Assembly (NCBI RefSeq): GCF_004339745.1
Contig: NZ_SMGP01000003.1
Span: forward strand, 186,001-250,000
Reading direction: 5' to 3'
DNA from: Paraburkholderia sp. BL9I2N2
Lineage (GTDB): Bacteria; Pseudomonadota; Gammaproteobacteria; Burkholderiales; Burkholderiaceae
Length of the DNA: 64,000 nt
Of the stretch, positions 8,814-16,650 are shown in pieces. Position numbers and translations under genes: made by a program. Under the pieces are notes generated by a model. It worked only from the letters and a program-made list of their open reading frames with translations, ran no database searches and was not told where the DNA came from. The stretch's first letter is position 1, and each line of letters begins with the position of its first letter.

Positions 8814-9943
8814 CGACGCCCAATACACCGACGCCGCTCGCACACCCGGCCTCGAATTCGCAGACGCCGATCATCGAGGCGCGCGCGCTGACGAAGCATT
8901 TTGGCGGTACGCGGCATCTCTTCACACGCTCGCCAACCGTCTATGCAGTCAACGACGTGTCGTTTGCGGTCGACCCCGGCGAGACGTTCGCGATCGTCGG
9001 CGAATCGGGCTGTGGTAAGTCCACACTGGGCCGCCTGCTGCTCCGTTTGATCGACTCGACGGACGGCCGCGTCTTCTATCAAGGCAACGACATCACGCAT
9101 CAGCAAGGCGCGCCGCTGCGGCGGCTGCGCCGCGAAATGCAGATCATCTTTCAGGATCCATTCGCGTCGCTGAATCCGGGCATGACGATCGGCCAGATCG
9201 TCGGCGAGCCGATCGCGCTGCACGGGCTCGCGCGCAACGGCGCCGAGCATCGCGAGCGCGTCGCGCAACTGCTGCGCACGGTTGGCCTGCAACCCGCCTA
9301 CGCGGACCGTTTCCCGCACGAATTCTCCGGCGGCCAGCGACAACGAATCGGGATTGCGCGCGCATTGGCCGGCGAGCCGAAGCTGATCGTCGGCGACGAG
9401 CCGGTATCGGCGCTCGACGTCTCGGTGCAGGCGCAGGTGATCAATCTTCTCGAAACACTGAAACAGGATCTCGGCCTCACGCTGATCATGGTCGCGCACG
9501 ACCTCGCGGTGATCCGCCACATGAGCGACCGCGTCGCCGTGATGTACCTCGGCGAGATCGTCGAACTGGCTGAAGTCGATGCACTGTTCGACGCGCCCTT
9601 GCATCCGTACACGCAAGCGCTGCTGCGCGCGATTCCGGTGAGCAGCCCGCACGAGCGGCGTGCAAAGCCTGCGTTGTCCGGCGATCTGCCGAGTCCGACC
9701 GCGCCGCCTTCCGGTTGCCGTTTCCATACGCGCTGTCCGCATGCGAAGCCGCACTGCGCGCAAGCGCGGCCGATCAGCGAACGGCTCGATGACGGACGGC
9801 AGGTCGCATGCCACTTCTGGCGCGAGATCCAGAACGCCGGCGGCGGCGCACCGCTGGCCACGAGCGTCAGCCCGAAATTGATCGAGCGGCTCGCGATCTA
9901 CCGCGACCGCCAGGCGACGCTCGCCGCTGGCGGCGGCGATTGA
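8810..9943 (+). CDS. Oligopeptide-type ABC transporter ATP-binding protein (DppF/OppF-like)
   Basis: A 377-residue ATPase whose ATG overlaps the preceding stop (ATGA at 8810). Walker A GESGCGKST, signature FSGGQRQRIGIARALA, Walker B LIVGDEPVSALD and H-loop VAHDLAVIRH are intact. The C-terminus has the OppF-type cysteine motif (GCRFHTRCPHAKPHC). The Phe-Gly-Gly loop after residue 25 with a FTRSPTVYAVNDVSF insertion is typical of the F subunit. It forms a heterodimer with the preceding ATPase under the two permeases. Confidence 0.92.
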   Translation: MTTPNTPTPLAHPASNSQTPIIEARALTKHFGGTRHLFTRSPTVYAVNDVSFAVDPGETFAIVGESGCGKSTLGRLLLRLIDSTDGRVFYQGNDITHQQGAPLRRLRREMQIIFQDPFASLNPGMTIGQIVGEPIALHGLARNGAEHRERVAQLLRTVGLQPAYADRFPHEFSGGQRQRIGIARALAGEPKLIVGDEPVSALDVSVQAQVINLLETLKQDLGLTLIMVAHDLAVIRHMSDRVAVMYLGEIVELAEVDALFDAPLHPYTQALLRAIPVSSPHERRAKPALSGDLPSPTAPPSGCRFHTRCPHAKPHCAQARPISERLDDGRQVACHFWREIQNAGGGAPLATSVSPKLIERLAIYRDRQATLAAGGGD

Positions 9944-10044
9944 GCCGGTGGTCGAGATGAAAATCGGGTGAAGAATCGAGCTGCCGCCGCTGTGCTGCCC
10001 GCTCACCAAACCGTTTGTGAATTGGAAAACAAAGGGAAGTCCTC

Positions 10045-11547
10045 ATGCGAAGAATATTGATTGCCGCGGCGCTCGCACTCAGCGCTACCGGCGCGATGGC
10101 CCAGACCAGCCAGACGATACGGATCGGCTTGCAGGACGACATCGGTTCGCTCGACCCCGCACGCAGCGTGCAGCTCGTCGACCGGATCGTATTTGCGTCG
10201 CTGTGCAACGCGCTGGTCGATATCACGCCCGACCTGAAGATCGTGCCGATGCTCGCGACGTCGTGGACGACGAGCGCCGACGGCAAGACGCTCACGTTCA
10301 AGCTGCGGCAAGGGGTGAAGTTCCAGGACGACGAGCCGTTCAATGCGGCCGCCGTCAAGGCGAACCTGGACCGCGACCGTACGTTGCCGACGAGCAACCG
10401 CAAGAGCGAACTTGCGTCGGTCGATCACGTCGACGTGATCGACGACTACACGGTCGCAATCGTGCTGAAGCAGCCAGACGCCGCGCTGCTCGCGACGCTG
10501 ACCGACCGCGCCGGCATGATGCTCGCGCCTAAGACGCTGGCCGATCCGGCGGGCGTCGCCGCGCATCCTGTGTGTTCGGGCCCGTACAAGTTCGTTCAGC
10601 GCGTGCAGAACGATCGCGTCGTGCTAGAGAAATTCCCGGGCTACTGGGACGCGGACAAATACCCGGTCCAGCGCGTGATCTTCCTGCCGATTCCGGACAG
10701 CACCGTGCGCCTCGCAAACCTGCGTTCGGGTTCGCTCGACATGCTTGAGCGCCTCGCGCCGTCCGATGTCGCGTCGGTCAAGAGCGACGCGAGCTACAAG
10801 TTCGCGCCGGTCAGCGGCTTCGGCTATTACTACGTGACGTTCAACATCGGCAACGGCAAGCGCAGCAACGCGCTGCTGAAAGACAAGCGCGTGCGGCAGG
10901 CGTTCGAACTCGCGATCGACCGTGACGCGATCAACCAGGTGATCGGCGCGGGCATCTTCGCGCCGGCGAATCAGGCGGTGCCGAAGTCGAGCCCCTACTA
11001 CAACGCGTCGCTGCCGATGACGCATCGCGACGTCGCGAAGGCGAAGGCGTTGCTGAAGGCGGCGGGCCACGAGCACGTCGACATGGAGTTCACTTACCCC
11101 AACAACACGGTGTCGAGCCAGATCGTGCAGATGATGCAGGCGATGGTCGGCGAAGCCGGCTTTAACCTGAAGCTGCGGCCGACCGACTATGCGACCGAGC
11201 TCAATGCCGCGCACAGTGGCGACTTCGAGGCGATGTACCTCGGCTGGTCGGGCCGTGTTGATCCGGACGGCAACCTGCATCAGTTCAACACGTGCGCCGG
11301 CAACCTCAATTACGCGCATTACTGCAACCCCGAAGTCGACCAGCTGCTCGACGCGGCGCGCGTGAAGCTGACCGCCGCGGACCGCAAAACACAGTACGAC
11401 GCGGCGTCCAGGCTGCTCGCCGACGACGATCCGATCATCTACGTCTACAGCCAGCCGTGGCCGTTCGAACTGTCGAAGAAGGTGCAAGGCTTCACGCCCT
11501 ATCCCGACGGCCTGATCCGCCTACGCGGCGTCAGTGTCAAGGGCTGA
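10045..11547 (+). CDS. ABC transporter periplasmic substrate-binding protein (SBP_bac_5 family)
   Basis: A 500-residue periplasmic protein. Residues 1-20 form a clean signal peptide (MRRILIAAALALSATGAMA, cleaved before Q). The mature part shows family 5 features: GSLDPARSVQLVDRIVFASL near the start, LRQGVKFQDDEPFNAAAVKANL, and a lobe containing DKRVRQAFELAIDRDAIN. The family binds di- and oligopeptides, glutathione, nickel chelates and some sugars. The co-transcribed gamma-glutamyltransferase makes glutathione or gamma-glutamyl peptides an attractive ligand, but that is inference. Confidence 0.9.
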   Translation: MRRILIAAALALSATGAMAQTSQTIRIGLQDDIGSLDPARSVQLVDRIVFASLCNALVDITPDLKIVPMLATSWTTSADGKTLTFKLRQGVKFQDDEPFNAAAVKANLDRDRTLPTSNRKSELASVDHVDVIDDYTVAIVLKQPDAALLATLTDRAGMMLAPKTLADPAGVAAHPVCSGPYKFVQRVQNDRVVLEKFPGYWDADKYPVQRVIFLPIPDSTVRLANLRSGSLDMLERLAPSDVASVKSDASYKFAPVSGFGYYYVTFNIGNGKRSNALLKDKRVRQAFELAIDRDAINQVIGAGIFAPANQAVPKSSPYYNASLPMTHRDVAKAKALLKAAGHEHVDMEFTYPNNTVSSQIVQMMQAMVGEAGFNLKLRPTDYATELNAAHSGDFEAMYLGWSGRVDPDGNLHQFNTCAGNLNYAHYCNPEVDQLLDAARVKLTAADRKTQYDAASRLLADDDPIIYVYSQPWPFELSKKVQGFTPYPDGLIRLRGVSVKG

Positions 11548-11553
11548 GCGATC

Positions 11554-12498
11554 ATGCTGCAGATCATTGCGAATCGCGTGCTGGTCGCCATTCCGACGCT
11601 GATTCTCGTGTCGATGCTGATCTTTGGCCTGCAGAAGCTGCTGCCCGGCGATCCGGTGATGGCCATGGCCGGGGAAGATCAGGATCCACAGTTGATCGCG
11701 TCGTTGCGCGTCAAGTACCACCTCGACGAACCGGTGCCGACGCAATACGCACTGTGGGTTCGTGACGTCGTGCATGGCGATCTCGGCGCGTCGCTGCGCA
11801 CCGACGTGCCGGTGACGTCGCTGATCGCGCAGAAGCTGCCGGTCACACTGCAGCTCGCGGCGATGGCGATGATCTTCGCGATCGGTATCGGCATTCCGGC
11901 CGGCGTCATCTCCGCCGCAAGCCGCGGCGGCGCGCTCGATTACGGTGCGAACATCTTCGCGCTGTCCGGCATGTCGATCCCGAACTTCTGGCTCGGGATC
12001 ATGCTGATCTTCATCGTCTCGGTGCGCTGGCACCTGCTGCCGTCGTCCGGCTACGTGTCGCCGGCCGAAGACTTCTGGCTCAGCATCAAGACCATGTTGA
12101 TGCCCGCGTTCGTGCTCGGCGCCTCGCTCGGCGCGCAATTGATGCGCCACACGCGCAGCGCGATGCTGAGCGTGCTGCGCACCGACTATATTCGGACCGC
12201 GCGTGCCAAGGGGCTGCTGCGCGGCACCGTCGTCGTCAAGCACGCTTTTCGCAACGCGCTGGTTCCTATTGTCACGGTGCTCGCGCTGCTGTTCGGCGAA
12301 CTGCTCGCGGGTGCGGTGCTGACCGAGCAGGTTTTCACGATCCCCGGCTTCGGCAAGCTCATTGTCGATGCCGTGTTCAATCGCGACTACGCGGTCGTGC
12401 AGGGTGTCGTGCTCGTCACCGCGCTGTGCTTCATCGTCGTGAACCTGTGCGCCGACGTGCTGTACGTCCTCCTCAATCCCCGACTGAGACGCAGCTGA
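11554..12498 (+). CDS. ABC transporter permease (DppB/GsiC-like)
   Basis: A 314-residue inner-membrane permease beginning 6 bp after the binding-protein gene. The N-terminal transmembrane helix (VLVAIPTLILVSMLIFGL) followed by LLPGDPV is the hallmark of the DppB class. The cytoplasmic EAA loop appears as DYIRTARAKGLLRGTVVVKHAFRNALVPIVTV. Five or six hydrophobic segments are visible. It pairs with the permease downstream. Confidence 0.9.
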   Translation: MLQIIANRVLVAIPTLILVSMLIFGLQKLLPGDPVMAMAGEDQDPQLIASLRVKYHLDEPVPTQYALWVRDVVHGDLGASLRTDVPVTSLIAQKLPVTLQLAAMAMIFAIGIGIPAGVISAASRGGALDYGANIFALSGMSIPNFWLGIMLIFIVSVRWHLLPSSGYVSPAEDFWLSIKTMLMPAFVLGASLGAQLMRHTRSAMLSVLRTDYIRTARAKGLLRGTVVVKHAFRNALVPIVTVLALLFGELLAGAVLTEQVFTIPGFGKLIVDAVFNRDYAVVQGVVLVTALCFIVVNLCADVLYVLLNPRLRRS

Positions 12499-13394
12499 TG
12501 GCTACTTCCGCCAACCCCGTTCACGCGTCGGCCGCTGCGTCGCAGACGACCGCACTGCCGCGCCGCAAGCGTCGTGGAATCGCCAAGTTCATGCGCAATC
12601 GCGCCGCCGTGTTCGGCGCGGCGCTCGTGCTGCTCATCGTCCTGATGGCGGTATTCGCGCCGTGGCTGTCGCATTACGACCCGGTGCAGGCGAGCTTCAT
12701 GACCGTGCGGCAGGCGCCTTCTGCCGTGCACTGGTTCGGCACCGACGAACTCGGCCGCGACGTGCTGAGCCGTCTGCTGTGGGGCGCGCGCGCGTCGCTG
12801 CTGGCGGGCGTCGTGTCGGTCGGCATTGCGGTCGTGATCGGCGTGCCGCTCGGCTTGCTGGCCGGCTATTTCGGCAAGCTCGTCGACGGAGTGATCTCGC
12901 GAATCGCCGATGCGTTGCTGTCGATTCCGTTCCTGATCCTCGCCATCGCGCTCGCCGCGTTTCTCGGACCGAGCCTGACCAACGCAATGGCCGCGATCGG
13001 CATCTCCGCGATGCCGCGCTTCGTCCGGCTGACGCGCGGCCAGGCGATCACCGTGAAGGCCGAGGAATACGTCGAAGGCGCGCGGGCAATCGGCCTCGGC
13101 CACGCGCGGATCATCGTGCGGTACATCCTGCCGAACGTGCTACCGCCGATCATCGTGCAGGCAAGCCTGACGATCGCGACCGCGATCATCGCCGAAGCGA
13201 GCCTGTCGTTTCTCGGGCTCGGCCAGCTGCCGCCGGCGCCGTCGTGGGGTTCGATGCTCAACACCGCGAAGGATTTTGTCAGTCAGGCGCCGTGGATGTC
13301 GATTTTCCCGGGCATCGCGATCTTTCTGGCCGTGCTCGGTTTCAACCTGCTCGGCGACGGCCTGCGCGATGCGCTCGATCCGCGCGAGTCGTAA
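12498..13394 (+). CDS. ABC transporter permease (DppC/GsiD-like)
   Basis: A 298-residue permease whose ATG overlaps the stop of the previous gene (TGATG at 12496-12500). After a basic N-terminus it has a first helix (GAALVLLIVLMAVFAPWL), the family motif HWFGTDELGRDVLSRLLWGARASL and the EAA loop EEYVEGARAIGLGHARIIVRY. The C-terminus LGFNLLGDGLRDALDPRES is characteristic of DppC. Together with 11554-12498 it makes the membrane channel of the importer. Confidence 0.92.
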   Translation: MATSANPVHASAAASQTTALPRRKRRGIAKFMRNRAAVFGAALVLLIVLMAVFAPWLSHYDPVQASFMTVRQAPSAVHWFGTDELGRDVLSRLLWGARASLLAGVVSVGIAVVIGVPLGLLAGYFGKLVDGVISRIADALLSIPFLILAIALAAFLGPSLTNAMAAIGISAMPRFVRLTRGQAITVKAEEYVEGARAIGLGHARIIVRYILPNVLPPIIVQASLTIATAIIAEASLSFLGLGQLPPAPSWGSMLNTAKDFVSQAPWMSIFPGIAIFLAVLGFNLLGDGLRDALDPRES

Positions 13395-13457
13395 CCCGAG
13401 TCCGTCACCGCCTCAATGGGCCGACGGCCCCCTCATTACTCTCGTTTGAGTTTTTCA

Positions 13458-15095
13458 ATGACACGTTTCAATTGGCAAAACCCGTATCCAACACCCCGTT
13501 TGCCGGTGTTCGCGCGCAACATCGTTTCGACGTCCCACCCGCTTGCCGCACAAGCCGGCTTGCGGATGTTGTGGAAAGGCGGCAACGCCGTCGATGCGGC
13601 GATTGCCGCGGCGGCGGCGATCACGGTCGTCGAGCCGGTTTCGTGCGGCCTCGGCAGTGACGCGTTCGCGCTCGTCTGGGACGGCGCGAAGCTGCATGGG
13701 CTGAACGCGTCGGGCGTGTCGCCCGCCGCGTGGAATGTCGATTACTTCAAGCGTAAGTACGGTGAGGAAAACGGTCTCGCGAAGCAGCCCAAGCGCGGCT
13801 GGGATGCGGTGACGGTGCCGGGTGTAATCGCCGGCTGGGAGGCGCTGCATCAGAAGTTCGGCACGCTGCCGTTTGCCGACCTGATGGAGCCGGCGATCGA
13901 AATCGCCGAGCGCGGCCATGCGGTGGCGAGCGTCGTTGCGTACAAGTGGGCGGCCGCTGTGCCGGAACTGAAGGACCAGCCGGGCTTCGCCGAGACGTTC
14001 ATGCCGCGTGGCCGCGCGCCGGAAGTGAGTGAACTGGTGCGCTTCCCCGGGCACGCGAAGACGCTGCGCAAGCTGGCCGAACAGGGCCCCCGCGCGTACT
14101 ACGAAGGCGAGATCGCCGAACAGATCGCCGCGTTTTCGCGCCAGGGCGGCGGCGCGCTCACGATGGACGATCTGCGTAACTACCGCGCGGATTGGGTCGA
14201 GCCGATCAGCAAGGACTATCGCGGCCACACGGTGCACGAAATTCCGCCGAACGGCCAGGGCATTGCCGCACTGATCGCGCTCGGCATTCTCGAACAGTTC
14301 GACGTGGGCGCGCTGCGGGTTGACGGCATCGAATCGCAGCACCTGCAGATCGAAGCGATGAAGCTCGCGTTCGCCGACGTCTACCAGTACGTCGCCGATC
14401 CGCGCTCGATGGAGGTCACGCCCGAACAGATGCTCGACGACGCATACCTGAAGTCGCGCGCGAAGCTGATCGACCCGAAGCGTGCCACGCAGTTCGATTT
14501 CGGCATGCCGAAGGCGGGCGGCACGATCTACATGTCGGTGGCTGACGAGCGCGGCATGATGGTGAGCTTCATTCAGTCGAACTACATGGGCTTCGGCTCG
14601 GGCATCGTCGTGCCGGACGCCGGTATTTCGCTGCAGAACCGCGGCTACGGGTTCTCGATGGATCCGAAGTCGGCGAACGTGGTCGAGGGCGGCAAGCGAC
14701 CGTTCCATACGATCATCCCTGCTTTCCTGACCCAGCAGGTCGACGGCCGCCAGGAAGCGGTGATGAGCTTCGGCGTGATGGGCGGCGACATGCAGCCGCA
14801 AGGACATCTGCAATCGATCGTGCGCATGCTCGACTACGGCCAGCAGCCGCAGGCCGCATGCGACGCGCCGCGCTGGAAGGTTAATCGCGACTTCACGGTT
14901 GACGTCGAAGCGACGCTCGATGAGGACACGGTGCGAGCCCTCGAGGGTCTCGGCCATACGATCAAGTCGATCGAGGATCCGTATATGGACTTCGGCTCGG
15001 GCCAGTACATCTGGAAGCTCGATCGCAACGACCCGGAGCGCGGTTATGTCGCCGCGAGCGACACCCGGCGCGACGGGCTGGCCGCCGGGTTCTGA
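13458..15095 (+). CDS. ggt: Gamma-glutamyltransferase family protein
   Basis: A 545-residue N-terminal-nucleophile hydrolase. Residues 20-60 show the family start (NIVSTSHPLAAQAGLRML, GGNAVDAAIAAAAAITVVEP). The probable autocatalytic threonine is T356 in GGTIYMSV, after which the small subunit would begin; FIQSNYMGFGSG and GGDMQPQGHLQ complete the active site. No strong signal peptide is seen, so it resembles the cytoplasmic YwrD-like branch. It cleaves gamma-glutamyl bonds in glutathione or gamma-glutamyl peptides. As the last gene of the ABC operon it probably processes the imported solute. A start at 13416 is in frame but reads through intergenic sequence. Confidence 0.9.
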   Translation: MTRFNWQNPYPTPRLPVFARNIVSTSHPLAAQAGLRMLWKGGNAVDAAIAAAAAITVVEPVSCGLGSDAFALVWDGAKLHGLNASGVSPAAWNVDYFKRKYGEENGLAKQPKRGWDAVTVPGVIAGWEALHQKFGTLPFADLMEPAIEIAERGHAVASVVAYKWAAAVPELKDQPGFAETFMPRGRAPEVSELVRFPGHAKTLRKLAEQGPRAYYEGEIAEQIAAFSRQGGGALTMDDLRNYRADWVEPISKDYRGHTVHEIPPNGQGIAALIALGILEQFDVGALRVDGIESQHLQIEAMKLAFADVYQYVADPRSMEVTPEQMLDDAYLKSRAKLIDPKRATQFDFGMPKAGGTIYMSVADERGMMVSFIQSNYMGFGSGIVVPDAGISLQNRGYGFSMDPKSANVVEGGKRPFHTIIPAFLTQQVDGRQEAVMSFGVMGGDMQPQGHLQSIVRMLDYGQQPQAACDAPRWKVNRDFTVDVEATLDEDTVRALEGLGHTIKSIEDPYMDFGSGQYIWKLDRNDPERGYVAASDTRRDGLAAGF

Positions 15096-15121
15096 TCCTG
15101 GCAGCCGTGCCGTACAAGATG

Positions 15122-15164
15122 CCTGAGCCTCGCAGGTGGCGACCCGCCCCTTGCGAGGCTCGGG
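15122..15164 (+). terminator. Hairpin after the ABC/gamma-glutamyltransferase operon
   Basis: GAGCCTCGCA at 15125 pairs perfectly with TGCGAGGCTC at 15152, and the stem extends by three pairs outward (one G-T wobble). It begins 27 bp after the last stop codon of the operon. There is no T-run after the stem, so it is a probable but not classical intrinsic terminator. Confidence 0.45.
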
Positions 15165-15245
15165 CTCAACGATGCCACGCACCTGTGTACGATGTGAATG
15201 GGCCGGACAGTCGGGCGATCTCAGGCTCAGCGTCAGGCGCGATCA

Positions 15246-15461
15246 TCAGTGGTTCAGACAGAAACACGCGCTCGCGGCTTCGGCAGGCGACAGGCCACTG
15301 TGGAAGTAAGCCTGCAATCGCCGCACGATAGCATCGTCCGGCTCCCAGGGCACGCGAATGAAGCCTTCTCCGACGGCTTCTTCGTACACGGCGTTTGCCC
15401 ATGCGCACAGGTCGAGTTCGAACGAAAAAGGCAGTGCTATCTGGTTGGACTGGATGAACAT
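15246..15461 (-). CDS. Small hypothetical protein, 71 residues
   Basis: The ATG at 15461 is preceded by GGAGG at 6 nt spacing, one of the best ribosome-binding sites in the window, which supports a real small gene even though a longer frame (to 15890) is open. The product begins MFIQSNQIALPFSFEL, is acidic in the first half (ELDLCAWANAVYEEAVGEGF) and ends with AEAASACFCLNH. No family recognised. There is no signal peptide or membrane helix. It lies 86 bp downstream of the 32-residue membrane peptide gene, on the same strand and probably the same transcript from the promoter at 15897-15956. Confidence 0.6.
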   Translation of the reverse strand: MFIQSNQIALPFSFELDLCAWANAVYEEAVGEGFIRVPWEPDDAIVRRLQAYFHSGLSPAEAASACFCLNH

Positions 15462-15547
15462 GACAACCTCCACAACATCGAACATGTGCGTGGTCAAATC
15501 ACGCAGATGCGAAGAACGGCGGTGGATAGATACGACATTTCCTCGTT

Positions 15548-15646
15548 TCAACGATTTGGACGCGCGGTGGTCTTGATCATTGCGACAAGCAAAGCGGCCA
15601 CGACGACGAGGAAGCCGGACATGTAGATAAGCACGACGGTCATCAT
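15548..15646 (-). CDS. Tiny single-helix membrane protein, 32 residues
   Basis: The first of two adjacent ATG codons at 15646 sits 6 nt after AGGAGGAG, a near-perfect ribosome-binding site. The product is one hydrophobic helix (VVLIYMSGFLVVVAALLVAM) with a basic tail (KTTARPNR), the layout of small inner-membrane regulators or stress peptides. No named family is recognised. A longer in-frame extension to 15736 lacks a good start. Its promoter appears to be the response-regulator-type module at 15897-15956, leaving a leader of about 245 nt. Confidence 0.6.
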   Translation of the reverse strand: MMTVVLIYMSGFLVVVAALLVAMIKTTARPNR

Positions 15647-15896
15647 CGGTTGCTCCTCCTTCAGATATGCCGCAAGTGCGGCGGCCACCACCGGCTGACA
15701 GCATGGGCCGCGATGCGCGCAGCAGATCCACGGCAAAGGCCGCGAGACAAACCGTGAGCGTCAATCGTCGAGAAACCGGATTTAAGTTCGCGTATTGATC
15801 GAACGAACTGGTGATAAACAAGACTGACCATGCCAGGTGTATCGTGCTTGCACACTGGCCTTGAAAACAATGTACAGGTGCGAGCCACACGAAACC

Positions 15897-15956
15897 ATTC
15901 TACGAACGGTTCGAACGCCGGTGCATGTAGATAGGAATCTCATACCCGCGTATAAC
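15897..15956 (-). promoter_or_regulatory. Promoter module 3: inverted repeat plus -10, facing the two small genes
   Basis: Read on the minus strand, GTTATAC-GCGG-GTATGAG (15956-15939) is followed exactly 35 nt later by GTAGAAT, whose TAGAAT (15902-15897) is a good -10 hexamer. No convincing -35 is present, which fits activator dependence. The same spacing and the same core recur in the modules at 23235 and 61912. The rest of 15647-16073, about 430 bp, contains no gene I can support; it is the leader of the small-gene transcript and the spacer to the receiver gene. Confidence 0.55.
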
Positions 15957-16073
15957 TCGCGTGATGGCTGAAGGCGAAGAAAATCGCCCTGACGAAGCAG
16001 GGGAACTGAAGCTATGAGCGACCGGATTGCGTGGCCCGGCGCGACGGCAATCTCCTGACGAACTGCGAACGCG

Positions 16074-16442
16074 CTATGGCCGACCCAGCGCAAGATTGAG
16101 CAATCGCTCGACAGTGATGGCGTCAACGGGCTTCTCGAGGAAAGGGGGCGCACCTCTGGCCTGGATTTTGGCCTCAACGGCGTCAGTCGGGAATCCCGAG
16201 GTGAAAATGATCGGAATGGCGTACCCGAGGGCCAGAAGATGGTCGTGCAGTTCGATTCCGGACAAGCCCGGCATCCGTATATCCGAAATCAGGAATGACG
16301 TTTCGCCGATTGACCCCGAATCCAGAAATTCTTCCGCCGATGCAAACACTCGCGCCTGCCACCCTAGCGAACGAACCAGACTCGCGGTCGCCACCCGGGC
16401 ACCCTCATCGTCGTCGACGATGGAAACAATTTGAGAAGACAC
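16074..16442 (-). CDS. Stand-alone response regulator receiver protein
   Basis: About 122 residues made only of a receiver domain: acidic pocket IVDDDEG, phospho-acceptor D54 in LISDIRMPG, the switch residue in IIFTSGFP and the conserved lysine in FLEKPV. There is no output domain, so it is a phosphate shuttle, sink or protein-interaction regulator. The likely start is GTG 16442 (VSSQIVSIV); the open frame up to the TTG at 16508 runs through a perfect palindrome and is not domain-like. It is downstream of, and co-directional with, the giant sensor kinase, consistent with being one of its phosphorylation targets. Confidence 0.85.
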   Translation of the reverse strand: MSSQIVSIVDDDEGARVATASLVRSLGWQARVFASAEEFLDSGSIGETSFLISDIRMPGLSGIELHDHLLALGYAIPIIFTSGFPTDAVEAKIQARGAPPFLEKPVDAITVERLLNLALGRP

Positions 16443-16473
16443 AAGCGACGGGCCTCGACACACTGAAAGCGGA

Positions 16474-16501
16474 GCGTGCCAGACGAAATCGTCTGGCACG
16501 C
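16474..16501. repeat. Perfect 28-bp inverted repeat upstream of the receiver gene
   Basis: GCGTGCCAGACGA, then AA, then TCGTCTGGCACGC: 13-bp arms without a mismatch. It lies 32 bp upstream of the GTG start of the receiver. As RNA it would form a very stable hairpin and could terminate the sensor-kinase transcript; as DNA it could be an operator. No T-run follows on either strand. Confidence 0.6.
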
Positions 16502-16540
16502 GACTCAAATCAATCGTAGCTCGGAAGGCGCAGCACGGAA

Positions 16541-16558
16541 ATGATACGAATGTATAAA
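16541..16558 (-). promoter_or_regulatory. Imperfect CYTATAC-N4-GTATARG-like box upstream of the receiver gene
   Basis: On the plus strand ATGATAC-GAAT-GTATAAA has the same four-base spacer and the same inner ATAC/GTAT arms as the boxes of modules 1-3, with one internal mismatch in the arms. It lies in the 142-bp region between the sensor-kinase stop codon and the receiver start. Unlike the other three it lacks the GTAGA core at 35 nt, so its status is less certain. Confidence 0.4.
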
Positions 16559-16650
16559 CGGGTCATAAGCGTAGCGTCGATCCGGATGCGTCTCGATCGT
16601 GCTCGCGACCATTACCAATTATTGTCCTGTTTATCACGCCGGATTGCCCT

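Noticed and set aside
13455..15182. A 575-codon minus-strand frame opposite the gamma-glutamyltransferase
   Set aside because: Same reason: an antisense shadow of a clear plus-strand gene with intact motifs.
15782..16177. 131-codon minus-strand frame overlapping the receiver gene
   Set aside because: It overlaps the receiver in another frame, and the sequence has no domain; the intergenic part is better explained by promoter module 3.
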